This document shows, piece by piece, positions 13,417 to 20,124 of a stretch of 20,260 nucleotides of DNA. The first letter of the stretch is position 1. Each line of letters begins with the position of its first letter. The position numbers and the translations under genes were made by a program. The notes under the pieces were generated by a model. It was not told where the DNA came from, did no database searches, and saw only the letters and a list, made by a program, of their open reading frames with translations. The DNA comes from JACVRW01 sp038323835 (GTDB taxonomy: Bacteria; Actinomycetota; Thermoleophilia; Solirubrobacterales; Thermoleophilaceae), in the NCBI GenBank assembly GCA_038323835.1, contig JBBQHI010000055.1:1-20260 (forward strand), given 5' to 3'.

Positions 13417-13469
13417 GGCCGCGGAGGTCTGGAGCCGATGCCCGTACGTCGGAGTCGGAAGGCCTTCAG

Positions 13470-13693
13470 GTGCTGGTGCTCTTCTCCCTGACCTTCGGCC
13501 TACTCCCCGTGATCACCCGGCGGTTCAACAGGCCCACCCTTAACTCCGACGGCATGCGGAACGCAATGCTCCACCAGGCGGTGTACGGCCGCCTCGCCGA
13601 GCGACGCTTGGCGTGGTCATCTTCGTCATTTCCATCGTCTTCTCGTGGGCGGAGCGTCGGGGCAGGAGCGCCGAGGCGGAACCCATAGGGTGA
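13470..13693 (+). pseudogene. Small two-helix membrane protein gene with a frameshift
   Basis: Frame 1 from the GTG at 13470 reads VLVLFSLTFGLLPVITRRFN then RPTLNSDGMRNAMLHQAV, a membrane helix plus loop, then degenerates into serine/arginine. Another frame from about 13601 reads ATLGVVIFVISIVFSWAERR and GRSAEAEPIG, a second clear membrane helix, ending in a TGA (13691-13693) that overlaps the GTG of the cupin gene (GTGA). The natural overlap supports this second frame as the true end, so a missing base around 13560-13600 is likely. The real start may be the ATG at 13438 (MPVRRSRKAF), which would require another shift. Family not recognised. Confidence 0.45.
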
Positions 13694-14085
13694 CCGAACG
13701 CGTGTCCGCCTGGGAGATCGTGAATCTGCGTGAGATTGAGGACTCCGCTCAAACGGAGGGAGTCGAGGCGCGCTTCGCCCGCAAGCACCTTGCCTCGCGC
13801 GACCTCGGCGTCAGCCTGTTCTTCTACGGGCCGAACTTCCGCAGCCCCGTCGCCCACAGCCACCGGGAGCAAGAGGAGGCGTACGTCGTCGTGGAAGGCT
13901 CCGGCAGGGTCCGGCTCGACGGCCAGGTCCGGGAACTGTCGCTTTGGGACGTGCTGCGAGTGGCACCGGAGGTCGTTCGCGCCTTCGAGGGCGGGCCCCA
14001 CGGGATCGGCATCATCGCGATCGGGGGTCCGAAGCCCGAGGGCGGCGACGGAGTCAGGTCGGACGCACTCTGGCCGGATCAATAG
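13690..14085 (+). CDS. Cupin-domain protein
   Basis: GTG at 13690 (131 residues), overlapping the upstream stop by GTGA. Cupin motif 1 is seen as H56-S-H58-R-E-Q-E62-E-A-Y-V-V-V-E-G-S-G, giving the two metal-binding histidines and glutamate. Motif 2 is degenerate: LWDVLRVAPEVVRAFEGG lacks the usual last histidine, so the metal site may have only three ligands. The fold is a single small beta-barrel. No substrate can be inferred. The N-terminus WEIVNLREIEDSA and the segment RKHLASRDLGVSLFFYGPNF are typical of small actinobacterial cupins. It is convergent with the DUF1428 gene (21 bases between the stops). Confidence 0.85.
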   Translation: MTERVSAWEIVNLREIEDSAQTEGVEARFARKHLASRDLGVSLFFYGPNFRSPVAHSHREQEEAYVVVEGSGRVRLDGQVRELSLWDVLRVAPEVVRAFEGGPHGIGIIAIGGPKPEGGDGVRSDALWPDQ

Positions 14086-14106
14086 GCGGTGTGCTCGTGC
14101 TGACCC

Positions 14107-14469
14107 TCAGAGGTCGACGAGAACCTCGAACCCGCCGTAGATCATCCGCCCGTAGTCGGCGATCTCGCCCGCCGGGTCCATCAGCGCCTTCATCCGCTCG
14201 TCGTTCATCACCTTGGCGTTCACGTCATCCCGGTGCTGCCGGGACTCGTAGGTGATCCAGGCGAAGACCACCGTCTCGCCATCCTCGACCTTGACGCTGC
14301 GAGGAAATGAGGTCACCTCGCCCACCTTCACGTCGTCGGCCAGGCACTCCTTGTAGTCGAGAGCGCCGTACTCAATCCAGAGCCCACCCGCTTGTTGCGC
14401 GATCTCGCGGTACCGGTCGATGTTCGCTTTCGGCAGCGGCATGACAAATCCATCCACGTAACCGGCCAT
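14107..14469 (-). CDS. DUF1428 domain-containing protein
   Basis: ATG at 14469 (120 residues), with AAGAGG 6 bases upstream; the in-frame extension to 14625 is not protein-like. The sequence has the full DUF1428 pattern: MAGYVDGFVMPLPKANIDRY, then WIEYGALDYKECLADDVK, TSFPRSVKVEDGETVVFAWI, YESRQHRDDVNAKVMNDERM, and the ending RMIYGGFEVLVDL. The fold is a ferredoxin-like ABM-type barrel. Members are small cytoplasmic proteins, often near stress or antibiotic-related genes, with no demonstrated reaction that I can name. The length equals the family norm, so it looks intact. It is divergent from the large secreted protein at 14564 with 94 bases between the starts. Confidence 0.9.
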   Translation of the reverse strand: MAGYVDGFVMPLPKANIDRYREIAQQAGGLWIEYGALDYKECLADDVKVGEVTSFPRSVKVEDGETVVFAWITYESRQHRDDVNAKVMNDERMKALMDPAGEIADYGRMIYGGFEVLVDL

Positions 14470-14547
14470 CTGGAGCCTCTTTCGTTCGGGGTCGGCAAGT
14501 CGTGCAGTCTGACCGGTTGCCCCTGGCGCTGGGCCCACGCACTGGAA

Positions 14548-14553
14548 TAGGCT
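14548..14553 (+). promoter_or_regulatory. -10 box TAGGCT of the subtilisin-like gene
   Basis: TAGGCT, 10 bases before the ATG at 14564; no Shine-Dalgarno lies between, so the leader is very short. Confidence 0.4.
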
Positions 14554-14563
14554 CCTCGCGCCC

Positions 14564-17500
14564 ATGCCGGCGCCTCGCATACGAGCGAAGTTTGTGGCCG
14601 CGGCGGCCCTGTTGGTTTCCGTCATGCTGCTCGTGCCCCTCGTCGCCCGGGCCGACTTCCCGTACCCGAAGCCACCACCCGGCGTGGACCCGAGCGCGTT
14701 CGGGCGCTACGCCTTCCTGCCGCGCACCGACCCGCCGCAGCTCCCGAACGACTTCGGCGACGACTGGAAGCTGAGCTCGGGCAAGTCCGGCGAGGCGGCG
14801 ATCGACTCGAGCCCGCAGGAGCTGTTCGGCGTGCGCGGCGCCAGCGTGGACAAGGCCTGGCAGGTCACGACCGGCCGCCCTGACGTCCGCATCTCGGTAC
14901 TCGACTCGGGGATCCGCTGGCAGGAGGCACTCCCCGACCTGGTCAACAAGTTCTTCATCAACCGCGGTGAGCTGCCCAGGCCTCAGCACTCGTGGAGCTA
15001 CGACAAGAACCACGACGGCGTGTTCAACGTGCAGGACTACGCCGGCGATTCGCGCGTGAGCGACCGCAACGGCAACGGGCTGATCGACCCGGAGGACCTG
15101 ATCAAGACCTTCTCGGACGGGCGCGACGACGACCACAACGGCTACGTGGACGACATCTCCGGCTGGGACTTCGCCGAGGACGACAACGACCCGGCCGACC
15201 TCGTGCGCTACGGCCACGGGACCGGCGAGTCCGAGGACTCGAGCGCCGAGGCGAACAACGGCATGGGCGGTGTCGGGAGCTGCCCGAACTGCATGCTCAT
15301 CGAGGAGCGTGCGGGCGACAGCTTCGTGGCGGACGTGAACAACTTCGCGCCGGCCGTCGGCTACGCGGTCGACAACGGGGCGTCGGTGGTGCAGGAGGCG
15401 CTCGGCACGGTGAACAACTCGAGCTTCGCCCGCGACGCCGTCCAGTACGCGTACCGGCACAACGTGGCCATCATCGCCTCGGCGGCCGACGAGGAGGCGA
15501 AGCACCACAACTACCCGTCCAACTACCCCGACACGATCACCGTCAACTCGGTCACCAAGTTCGACTCGGGCGAGTCGCCGCACTCGTACTTGTTCCTCAA
15601 CGGGTGCACGAACTACGGCGGCCATATCGCGGTCGCCGTTCCCTCCTCCTCGTGCTCATCGGAGGCCACGGGGAAGGGCGCCGGGATGGCGGGGCTGCTC
15701 TACTCGGCCGCCCGCAACGCCCACCGCAGGCTCACCGCCAACGAGGTCCGCCAGCTGTTCACCATGACGGCCGACGACATCGACTTCCTGACGGCCAAGC
15801 CACCCGCGCCGGCCGCGAACTACGCCACCAGCCAGTCCGTGGCGAGCAGGCGCTTCCCCTCCATCCCCGGCTACGACGAGTACTTCGGCTACGGCCGGGT
15901 GAACGCGGACCGCATGGTGCGCGCGGTGGCCTCCGGGAACCTCCCGCCCGAGGCCGAGATCACGGACCCCGACTGGTACACGCTCGTGTCGCCGGGCGAC
16001 GGCCGGCTCGTGGTGCGGGGCCGGGTGGACGCCCGCCACGCACGCTCCTACGGCTACGAGGTGTCGGTCGGGCGCGGGACGATCAAGGACCCCGGTGCGC
16101 CGGGCTTCGGGGCCGCGAACGAGTCGCCGCTCGAGTCCGAGATGCACCCGATCTGCTCGAGCCACGGGCTCCACTCCGCACGCCACGGGGTGCTCTGCTC
16201 GGTGTCGATCGCGCGCCTGCGCGCTGCGCTCGGTAACCCGCCCACGAGCGGGCCACTCGACATCCCGGCCGGCAACGGCGACCCGGACAAGTTCTCGTTC
16301 GAGATCCGCGTCCGGGTGCGCGACGACCACAACCGCACCGGCGAGGACCGCCGCAGCGCCTTCCTGCACCAGGACGCCGACGCGGTCTCCGGCTTCCCGC
16401 ACCGCCTGCCCTCCGACGGCGAGACCTCGCCGCGGCTCGCGGATCTGAACGGCGACGGCGTGGACGACCTCGTGCTCGGCACGAGCGACGGGATCGTGCA
16501 CGCCTACCGCGGCGGTGCGCGCTTCGGCCGCTCGGAGCTGCCCGGCTGGCCGGTGCAGACCTCGCTGCTGCCGACCCATCGCGGTGCCCCGGCCTACCAC
16601 GCCGGCCTCCTCCGCGGGCGGCACGCCGCCCTGTCGCGCTCGGTGGCGGTGGGTGACATCGACGGTGACGGGCGGCCCGAGGTCGCGGTCAGCGACGCGT
16701 CCGGCTACGTGTTCGCGTTCGACCGCCACGGGCGGGTGCTGCCGGGCTTCCCGGTGCGCACGAACGCGAACTTCTCGGCGGCGCTCTCGAAGACTCCGGA
16801 CAACCGCACGGACCGCGGCTTCCTCGCCGGCCCGACCCTCGCGAATCTGGACGGTAAGCCGGGACTCGAGATCGTCGACGGCGGGTCCGACCGCCACCTC
16901 TACGCGTGGACCCGCTACGGACGGCCCCTGAGCGGCTTCCCGGTGCAGCTCGTGGACCCGGCCAAGGTCCAGTCGATCGACCCGACCACGCATGCGGTGA
17001 CCTTCAAGCCCGACGCCGCCCAGCTTCAGGGCACGAAGATCATCGACACGGCCTCGATCGGGGACATCGACGGCGACGGGCGCGACGACATCGTGGTGGG
17101 CACGAACGAGGAGTACCGCGAGCCCATGAACGTGACCGGCGGGATCTTCAGCGCGCTCGGCAGCATCGCCGGGGCCTGCAATTCGCGGCTGTACGCGGTG
17201 CGCTCTAGCGGCAACGCCGGCCCGGGCTCTCCCTTCCTGCCCGGCTTCCCGGCCAAGATCGGGCAGCTCGGCTGCGAGATCCTGCCGGTGGTGGGCGACG
17301 GGATCGGCGGCCAGCCCGCGCTCGCCGATCTCGACGGCGACGGCAAGCCGGAGATCGGCGTCCTCGGCACCACCGGGCCGGGCTACCTCCTGCGCGGCGA
17401 CGGCTCCTCGTTCCTCGGTAACGGCGGCGACGGCAAGCCGCGGGTGCTCGACGCGAACCTCGGCGCGGGCTCCAACTCGCACGATACGCCGAGCATTCTG

Positions 17501-18025
17501 TCCCTCGGCGGCGGGGCGTTCGGAAGCCTCACCGGCGGGAAGCCGAACTTCATCGCCGCCGCCGGCGGAATCGGACGTCAGCTCGACATCCAGCTCTCCG
17601 AAGACCAGACCCAGTCGGACGACCAGCTGTCTGCATTCGACCCGGCCACCGGCCGCCAGCTGCCCGCCTTCCCGCGGCGCGTGGCCGACCTGTCGTTCCT
17701 GAACGCACCCGCGGTGGCCGACGTGGACGGTGACGGCCATCAGGAGGCGCTCCAGGGCACGGCGGTGTACGACCTGCATGCGATTTCCGCCACCGGCGCG
17801 GAGGCGCCCGGGTTCCCACGGCTGACCGGGGGCTGGATGGTCACGACGCCCGCCATCGGCGACGTGGACGGTGACGGGCGCCTCGAGCTGGTGGCCGTCA
17901 CCCGCGAGGGCTACCTGCTCGCCTGGCATCTGTCCGCCCCGGCGTCCGCCACGCGCGACTGGCCCGAGGTCGGGCACGATGCGCGCAACACGGCAAACCT
18001 GGGCACCGCGAGCGCCGGTCGCTAG
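14564..18025 (+). CDS. Secreted subtilisin-fold (S8) protein with FG-GAP repeats and degenerate active site
   Basis: 1153 residues. A signal peptide (1-30, ending LVPLVARA) is followed by an S8 domain (about 85-455). Asp114 (VLDSGI) and His218 (YGHGT) are in place. The usual GTSxAxP serine box is replaced by EATGKGAGMAGLL (367-379), putting Thr369, or Gly374 in another alignment, at the nucleophile position. The oxyanion-hole Asn of the AAGN box is Asp309 (ASAADEE). Between Asp and His lies an insert with EF-hand-like loops (DKNHDG from 147, DRNGNGLIDPED from 167). Residues about 461-605 form a spacer domain. From 615 on come roughly seven FG-GAP/VCBS loops, such as DLNGDGVDD, DIDGDGRPE, DIDGDGRDD, DLDGDGKPE, DVDGDGHQE and DVDGDGRLE, expected to form a calcium-bound beta-propeller, ending WPEVGHDARNTANLG. 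Likely a secreted or surface binding protein; protease activity is doubtful. Confidence 0.88.
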   Translation: MPAPRIRAKFVAAAALLVSVMLLVPLVARADFPYPKPPPGVDPSAFGRYAFLPRTDPPQLPNDFGDDWKLSSGKSGEAAIDSSPQELFGVRGASVDKAWQVTTGRPDVRISVLDSGIRWQEALPDLVNKFFINRGELPRPQHSWSYDKNHDGVFNVQDYAGDSRVSDRNGNGLIDPEDLIKTFSDGRDDDHNGYVDDISGWDFAEDDNDPADLVRYGHGTGESEDSSAEANNGMGGVGSCPNCMLIEERAGDSFVADVNNFAPAVGYAVDNGASVVQEALGTVNNSSFARDAVQYAYRHNVAIIASAADEEAKHHNYPSNYPDTITVNSVTKFDSGESPHSYLFLNGCTNYGGHIAVAVPSSSCSSEATGKGAGMAGLLYSAARNAHRRLTANEVRQLFTMTADDIDFLTAKPPAPAANYATSQSVASRRFPSIPGYDEYFGYGRVNADRMVRAVASGNLPPEAEITDPDWYTLVSPGDGRLVVRGRVDARHARSYGYEVSVGRGTIKDPGAPGFGAANESPLESEMHPICSSHGLHSARHGVLCSVSIARLRAALGNPPTSGPLDIPAGNGDPDKFSFEIRVRVRDDHNRTGEDRRSAFLHQDADAVSGFPHRLPSDGETSPRLADLNGDGVDDLVLGTSDGIVHAYRGGARFGRSELPGWPVQTSLLPTHRGAPAYHAGLLRGRHAALSRSVAVGDIDGDGRPEVAVSDASGYVFAFDRHGRVLPGFPVRTNANFSAALSKTPDNRTDRGFLAGPTLANLDGKPGLEIVDGGSDRHLYAWTRYGRPLSGFPVQLVDPAKVQSIDPTTHAVTFKPDAAQLQGTKIIDTASIGDIDGDGRDDIVVGTNEEYREPMNVTGGIFSALGSIAGACNSRLYAVRSSGNAGPGSPFLPGFPAKIGQLGCEILPVVGDGIGGQPALADLDGDGKPEIGVLGTTGPGYLLRGDGSSFLGNGGDGKPRVLDANLGAGSNSHDTPSILSLGGGAFGSLTGGKPNFIAAAGGIGRQLDIQLSEDQTQSDDQLSAFDPATGRQLPAFPRRVADLSFLNAPAVADVDGDGHQEALQGTAVYDLHAISATGAEAPGFPRLTGGWMVTTPAIGDVDGDGRLELVAVTREGYLLAWHLSAPASATRDWPEVGHDARNTANLGTASAGR

Positions 18026-18028
18026 AGG

Positions 18029-18047
18029 ATCACCCCTTGGGGGTGAT
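18029..18047. terminator. Perfect 8-bp hairpin after the large secreted gene
   Basis: ATCACCCC (18029-18036) and GGGGTGAT (18040-18047) pair perfectly around TTG, 3 bases after the TAG at 18025. There is no T-run, so it is a terminator of the GC-hairpin kind or, because it also lies just upstream of the next promoter's -35 position, an operator. Confidence 0.5.
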
Positions 18048-18068
18048 GCTCACCCTTCGCAGGGCCCG

Positions 18069-18074
18069 TAGCGT
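18069..18074 (+). promoter_or_regulatory. -10 box TAGCGT
   Basis: TAGCGT lies exactly 6 bases before a GTG (18081), the same geometry as at 18718 before the DUF5996 start. Confidence 0.45.
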
Positions 18075-18080
18075 GAATTC

Positions 18081-18101
18081 GTGATCAAGGCACGGGCTTG
18101 A
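18081..18101 (+). other. Possible leaderless micro-ORF (6 codons) coupled to the next gene
   Basis: GTG ATC AAG GCA CGG GCT TGA encodes MIKARA and its stop overlaps the TTG at 18098 as TTGA. The GTG, not the TTG, is at the expected leaderless position from TAGCGT. Either this is a coupling leader peptide or a base has been lost, so that the true membrane-protein N-terminus starts at 18081. Confidence 0.3.
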
Positions 18102-18727
18102 TAGGGCACGCGCTGGTAACCGGCCCGCGGCCGGCCACCCGGGCGAGGTGGGACCTCGCGATCGCACTGGGGTTCGCCACGGGATCCGCCTGCTTCTTCA
18201 TCGGGCCGTTCCCGGGGGTGGTCCAGCTCGTCGGCCCGGGAGCCGACGGCGTCATCTTCTTCGCGGGATCCGTGCTCTTCACGCTCGCGGCGGGACTCGA
18301 GCTGCGCGAGGGCACCGTCATGCGCGGGCGCCGCTGGGGCAGCGACCCGTCCTGGTGGAGCGCGGCCATCCAGTTCGCCGGCACGCTGCTGTTCAACCTG
18401 AACACGTTCGACGCGATGAAATCCGGGCTGACGAGTGGGCAGGAGGACCGGCTGATCTTCGCACCGGACCTGATCGGCTCGGCGTGCTTCCTCGTCTCGG
18501 GAGTGCTTGCCTACCGGGCCGCGACCGGACACTCCATGGCCGGCGTCAACCTCGTCGGGTGTGTGCTCTTCGGCATCTCCGCGATTGCCTCGTACGTGGT
18601 GCCCTCGACCGGCTCGATCCTCGACCTGGCGGCCGCCAACTGGTGCACCTCGCTCGGAGCGCTCTGCTTCTTCATCGGGGCGCTGATGCTGATGTCGTCG
18701 TCGCGGGCGCCGGGGAGTAGCGTTTGA
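18098..18727 (+). CDS. Multi-pass membrane protein, YrhK-like
   Basis: 209 residues from the TTG at 18098. Six hydrophobic helices are visible, in pairs: DLAIALGFATGSACFFIGPF, DGVIFFAGSVLFTLAAGLEL, AIQFAGTLLFNLNTFDAM, IGSACFLVSGVLAYRA, GVNLVGCVLFGISAIASYVV and WCTSLGALCFFIGALMLM. The GSxxFxxG pattern and the QFAGTLLFNxNTF block resemble the YrhK-like domain in tandem copies. No transport or catalytic residues are seen. The start is uncertain (see the micro-ORF at 18081). A hairpin lies upstream, and the DUF5996 gene starts 3 bases after its stop but with its own -10 inside this gene's end. Function unknown. Confidence 0.7.
   Translation: MIGHALVTGPRPATRARWDLAIALGFATGSACFFIGPFPGVVQLVGPGADGVIFFAGSVLFTLAAGLELREGTVMRGRRWGSDPSWWSAAIQFAGTLLFNLNTFDAMKSGLTSGQEDRLIFAPDLIGSACFLVSGVLAYRAATGHSMAGVNLVGCVLFGISAIASYVVPSTGSILDLAAANWCTSLGALCFFIGALMLMSSSRAPGSSV
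18718..18723 (+). promoter_or_regulatory. -10 box TAGCGT of the DUF5996 gene
   Basis: TAGCGT exactly 6 bases upstream of the ATG at 18730 and inside the last codons of the upstream gene; no Shine-Dalgarno fits, so a leaderless transcript is likely. Confidence 0.5.
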
Positions 18728-18729
18728 CC

Positions 18730-19650
18730 ATGGCCACCCCCTGGCCACCTCTCAGCTACGGCTCCTGGAGCGCGACCTGCGACACGCTCCACGCTCATAC
18801 CCAGGTGCTGGGAAAGCTCGCGGTGGAGCTGGCGCCGCCCGAGCCGCCGCTCCAGCACGCTGCGCTGCGGCTGAGCGCGCGTGGCTGGGAGACGCTCGCG
18901 CTGCCGGCGCCCGACGGCTCCGGCGCGATCGTGGCAGCTCTTGACCTGCACGCACACGAGGCCGTGGTCGAGCACAGCGCCGGTCACGAGACGCGGATCG
19001 CGCTGACGCCGAACCGCCCGGTGGCTGAGGTGACCCGCGAGGTGCTCGAGGCCGTGAGCCGCGTGGCCGGCGACGTCGAGATCAATCCGACCCCGCAGGA
19101 GGTCCCCTGGGATGTCCCCCTCGACGAGGACCACGAGCATGCGACCTACCACCCCGACCAGGTGGCGACCTACTTCGAGGCCGCCACCCACGCCGCCCTC
19201 GTGCTCGGGGAATTCCGGGCTCCGTTCCGCGGCCGCTCGACGCCGGTGAACGCGTGGTGGGGGACCTTCGACCTCGCTGTCAGCCTGCTGTCCGGGCGAC
19301 CGGCCGATCCGCCGTCGGATGACTTCATCATGCGCAACGGAGCCGACGCCCAGCAGATCGAGATCGGATGGTGGCCCGGGGATCCGAACAACGAGCAGGC
19401 GGCTTTCTTCGCCTTCGCACACCCGGCGCCCGCCGGCTTTGCGGACGCGCGCCTCAGCCCCGCTGCGGCGCGCTGGGACGGCGGGCTCGGGGAGTACGTG
19501 CTCGATTGGGAGGAGATCCGCGAGAGCCCCGATCCGCATGCCCTCGCGTTGTCATTCGCCCGGTCGGCGTTCCGCCACGCCTGTGAGGTCTGCGATTGGG
19601 ACCCGGCGCTGGCGGCCACGGCGCAGGGGGTTCCGCCTCCGCTCAGGTGA
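18730..19650 (+). CDS. DUF5996 family protein
   Basis: 306 residues from the ATG at 18730 (an in-frame TTG two codons earlier is less likely given the -10 geometry). Family signatures: WPPLSYGSWSATCDTLHAHTQVLGKLAVEL at the N-terminus (W-P-L, then T-L-H-x-x-x-Q-V-x-G-K), a middle strand HLRAxETRIALTPNRPVAEV-like region, PTPQEVPWDVPLDEDHEHATYHP, and the aromatic core FRAPFRGRSTPVNAWWGTFDLAVSLLSG followed by GWWPGDPNNEQAAFFAFAHP. The C-terminus YVLDWEEIRESPDPHALALSF is the usual ending. Cytosolic; function unknown in the family. Same direction as the YrhK-like gene but with its own promoter. Length is normal. Confidence 0.9.
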   Translation: MATPWPPLSYGSWSATCDTLHAHTQVLGKLAVELAPPEPPLQHAALRLSARGWETLALPAPDGSGAIVAALDLHAHEAVVEHSAGHETRIALTPNRPVAEVTREVLEAVSRVAGDVEINPTPQEVPWDVPLDEDHEHATYHPDQVATYFEAATHAALVLGEFRAPFRGRSTPVNAWWGTFDLAVSLLSGRPADPPSDDFIMRNGADAQQIEIGWWPGDPNNEQAAFFAFAHPAPAGFADARLSPAAARWDGGLGEYVLDWEEIRESPDPHALALSFARSAFRHACEVCDWDPALAATAQGVPPPLR

Positions 19651-19654
19651 CTTG

Positions 19655-19945
19655 AGGCGACCGGTCAGGCCGAGCAGCGCGCAGACCAGGGTGCCTGCCC
19701 ACGAGGAGAGGCCTCTTCGCGTGGCGTAGCTGCACGCGCCACAGGCGGCCACGTTGAGTCCGATGATGCATCCGAACGCGCCGATGAACAGCACCGGGCC
19801 GGTCGTGCCGCTCAGATCGCGCCCGAGGCAGGCGCCGAGCGCGGTGAATCCGACGTACCCCCGGTGAATCCGACGTACCCCATGACCTGGCCGACCAGCT
19901 CCCGAGCCGGGTCGCGCGCGATCGCTTCGCCGCCGAGACCCCGGC
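19655..19945 (-). pseudogene. Bax-inhibitor-1-like membrane protein fragment with a 20-nt duplication
   Basis: The minus strand reads DPARELVGQVMGYVGFT, then after removing one copy of a 20-nt duplication ALGACLGRDLSGTTGPVLF and IGAFGCIIGLNVAA, which resembles the first helices of actinobacterial Bax-inhibitor-1/YccA proteins (xALGAYLGRDLS, then a FIGAFxCxxGLN helix). With the duplication present the frame breaks into GGTSDSP. Downstream the helix series degenerates (ATRRGLSSWAGTLVCALLG) and runs without a natural end into antisense of the DUF5996 gene. Most of the expected seven-helix protein is absent. It is joined directly to an SDR fragment. Confidence 0.5.
19843..19881. repeat. Tandem 20-nt direct duplication
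   Basis: GGTGAATCCGACGTACCCC occurs at 19843-19861 and again at 19863-19881, period 20. As 20 is not a multiple of three it shifts the frame of the membrane-protein fragment; deleting one copy restores continuous family similarity, so the duplication is recent or an assembly artefact. Confidence 0.9.
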
Positions 19946-20080
19946 GCGCCTCGAGTTGGTCTCCGAGCAGCGACGCCGACAACGGGTGTCCACGAAGCCG
20001 GGGGCGATGAGGCTGACGCGCACCGGCGCGAGCTCGAGCGCGAGGGCCGCTACGAACGGAGGGATCTGTGCCGCCGGGCC
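19946..20080 (-). pseudogene. C-terminal fragment of a short-chain dehydrogenase, frameshifted
   Basis: The minus strand reads PPFVAALALELAPVRVSLIA and PGFVDT, then one base is missing near 19985 (ACACC-CGTTG) and the reading continues in another frame as PLSASLLGDQLEARR. Together this matches the region of classical SDR enzymes after the active-site helix (LALELAPVRVNxIAxGFVDTPLSxxLL). The nucleotide-binding motif, catalytic Ser-Tyr-Lys and the C-terminal end are absent. At about 19945 similarity switches to the membrane-protein fragment. A gene remnant, not a functional enzyme. Confidence 0.6.
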
Positions 20081-20124
20081 TCATCCTGCCGGACGCTACG
20101 GACGTGGTCGTCGCGCCTACGTGA

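Noticed and set aside
14992..17977. Very long open frames on both strands overlapping the S8/FG-GAP gene (for example 414 and 773 codons)
   Set aside because: They are arginine/alanine/valine-rich shadows of a GC-rich gene; the sense frame has a signal peptide, protease motifs and calcium loops.
18029..18047. The ATCACCCC/GGGGTGAT hairpin as part of a CRISPR or repeat family
   Set aside because: Only one copy was noticed in the window; terminator or operator is the simpler reading.
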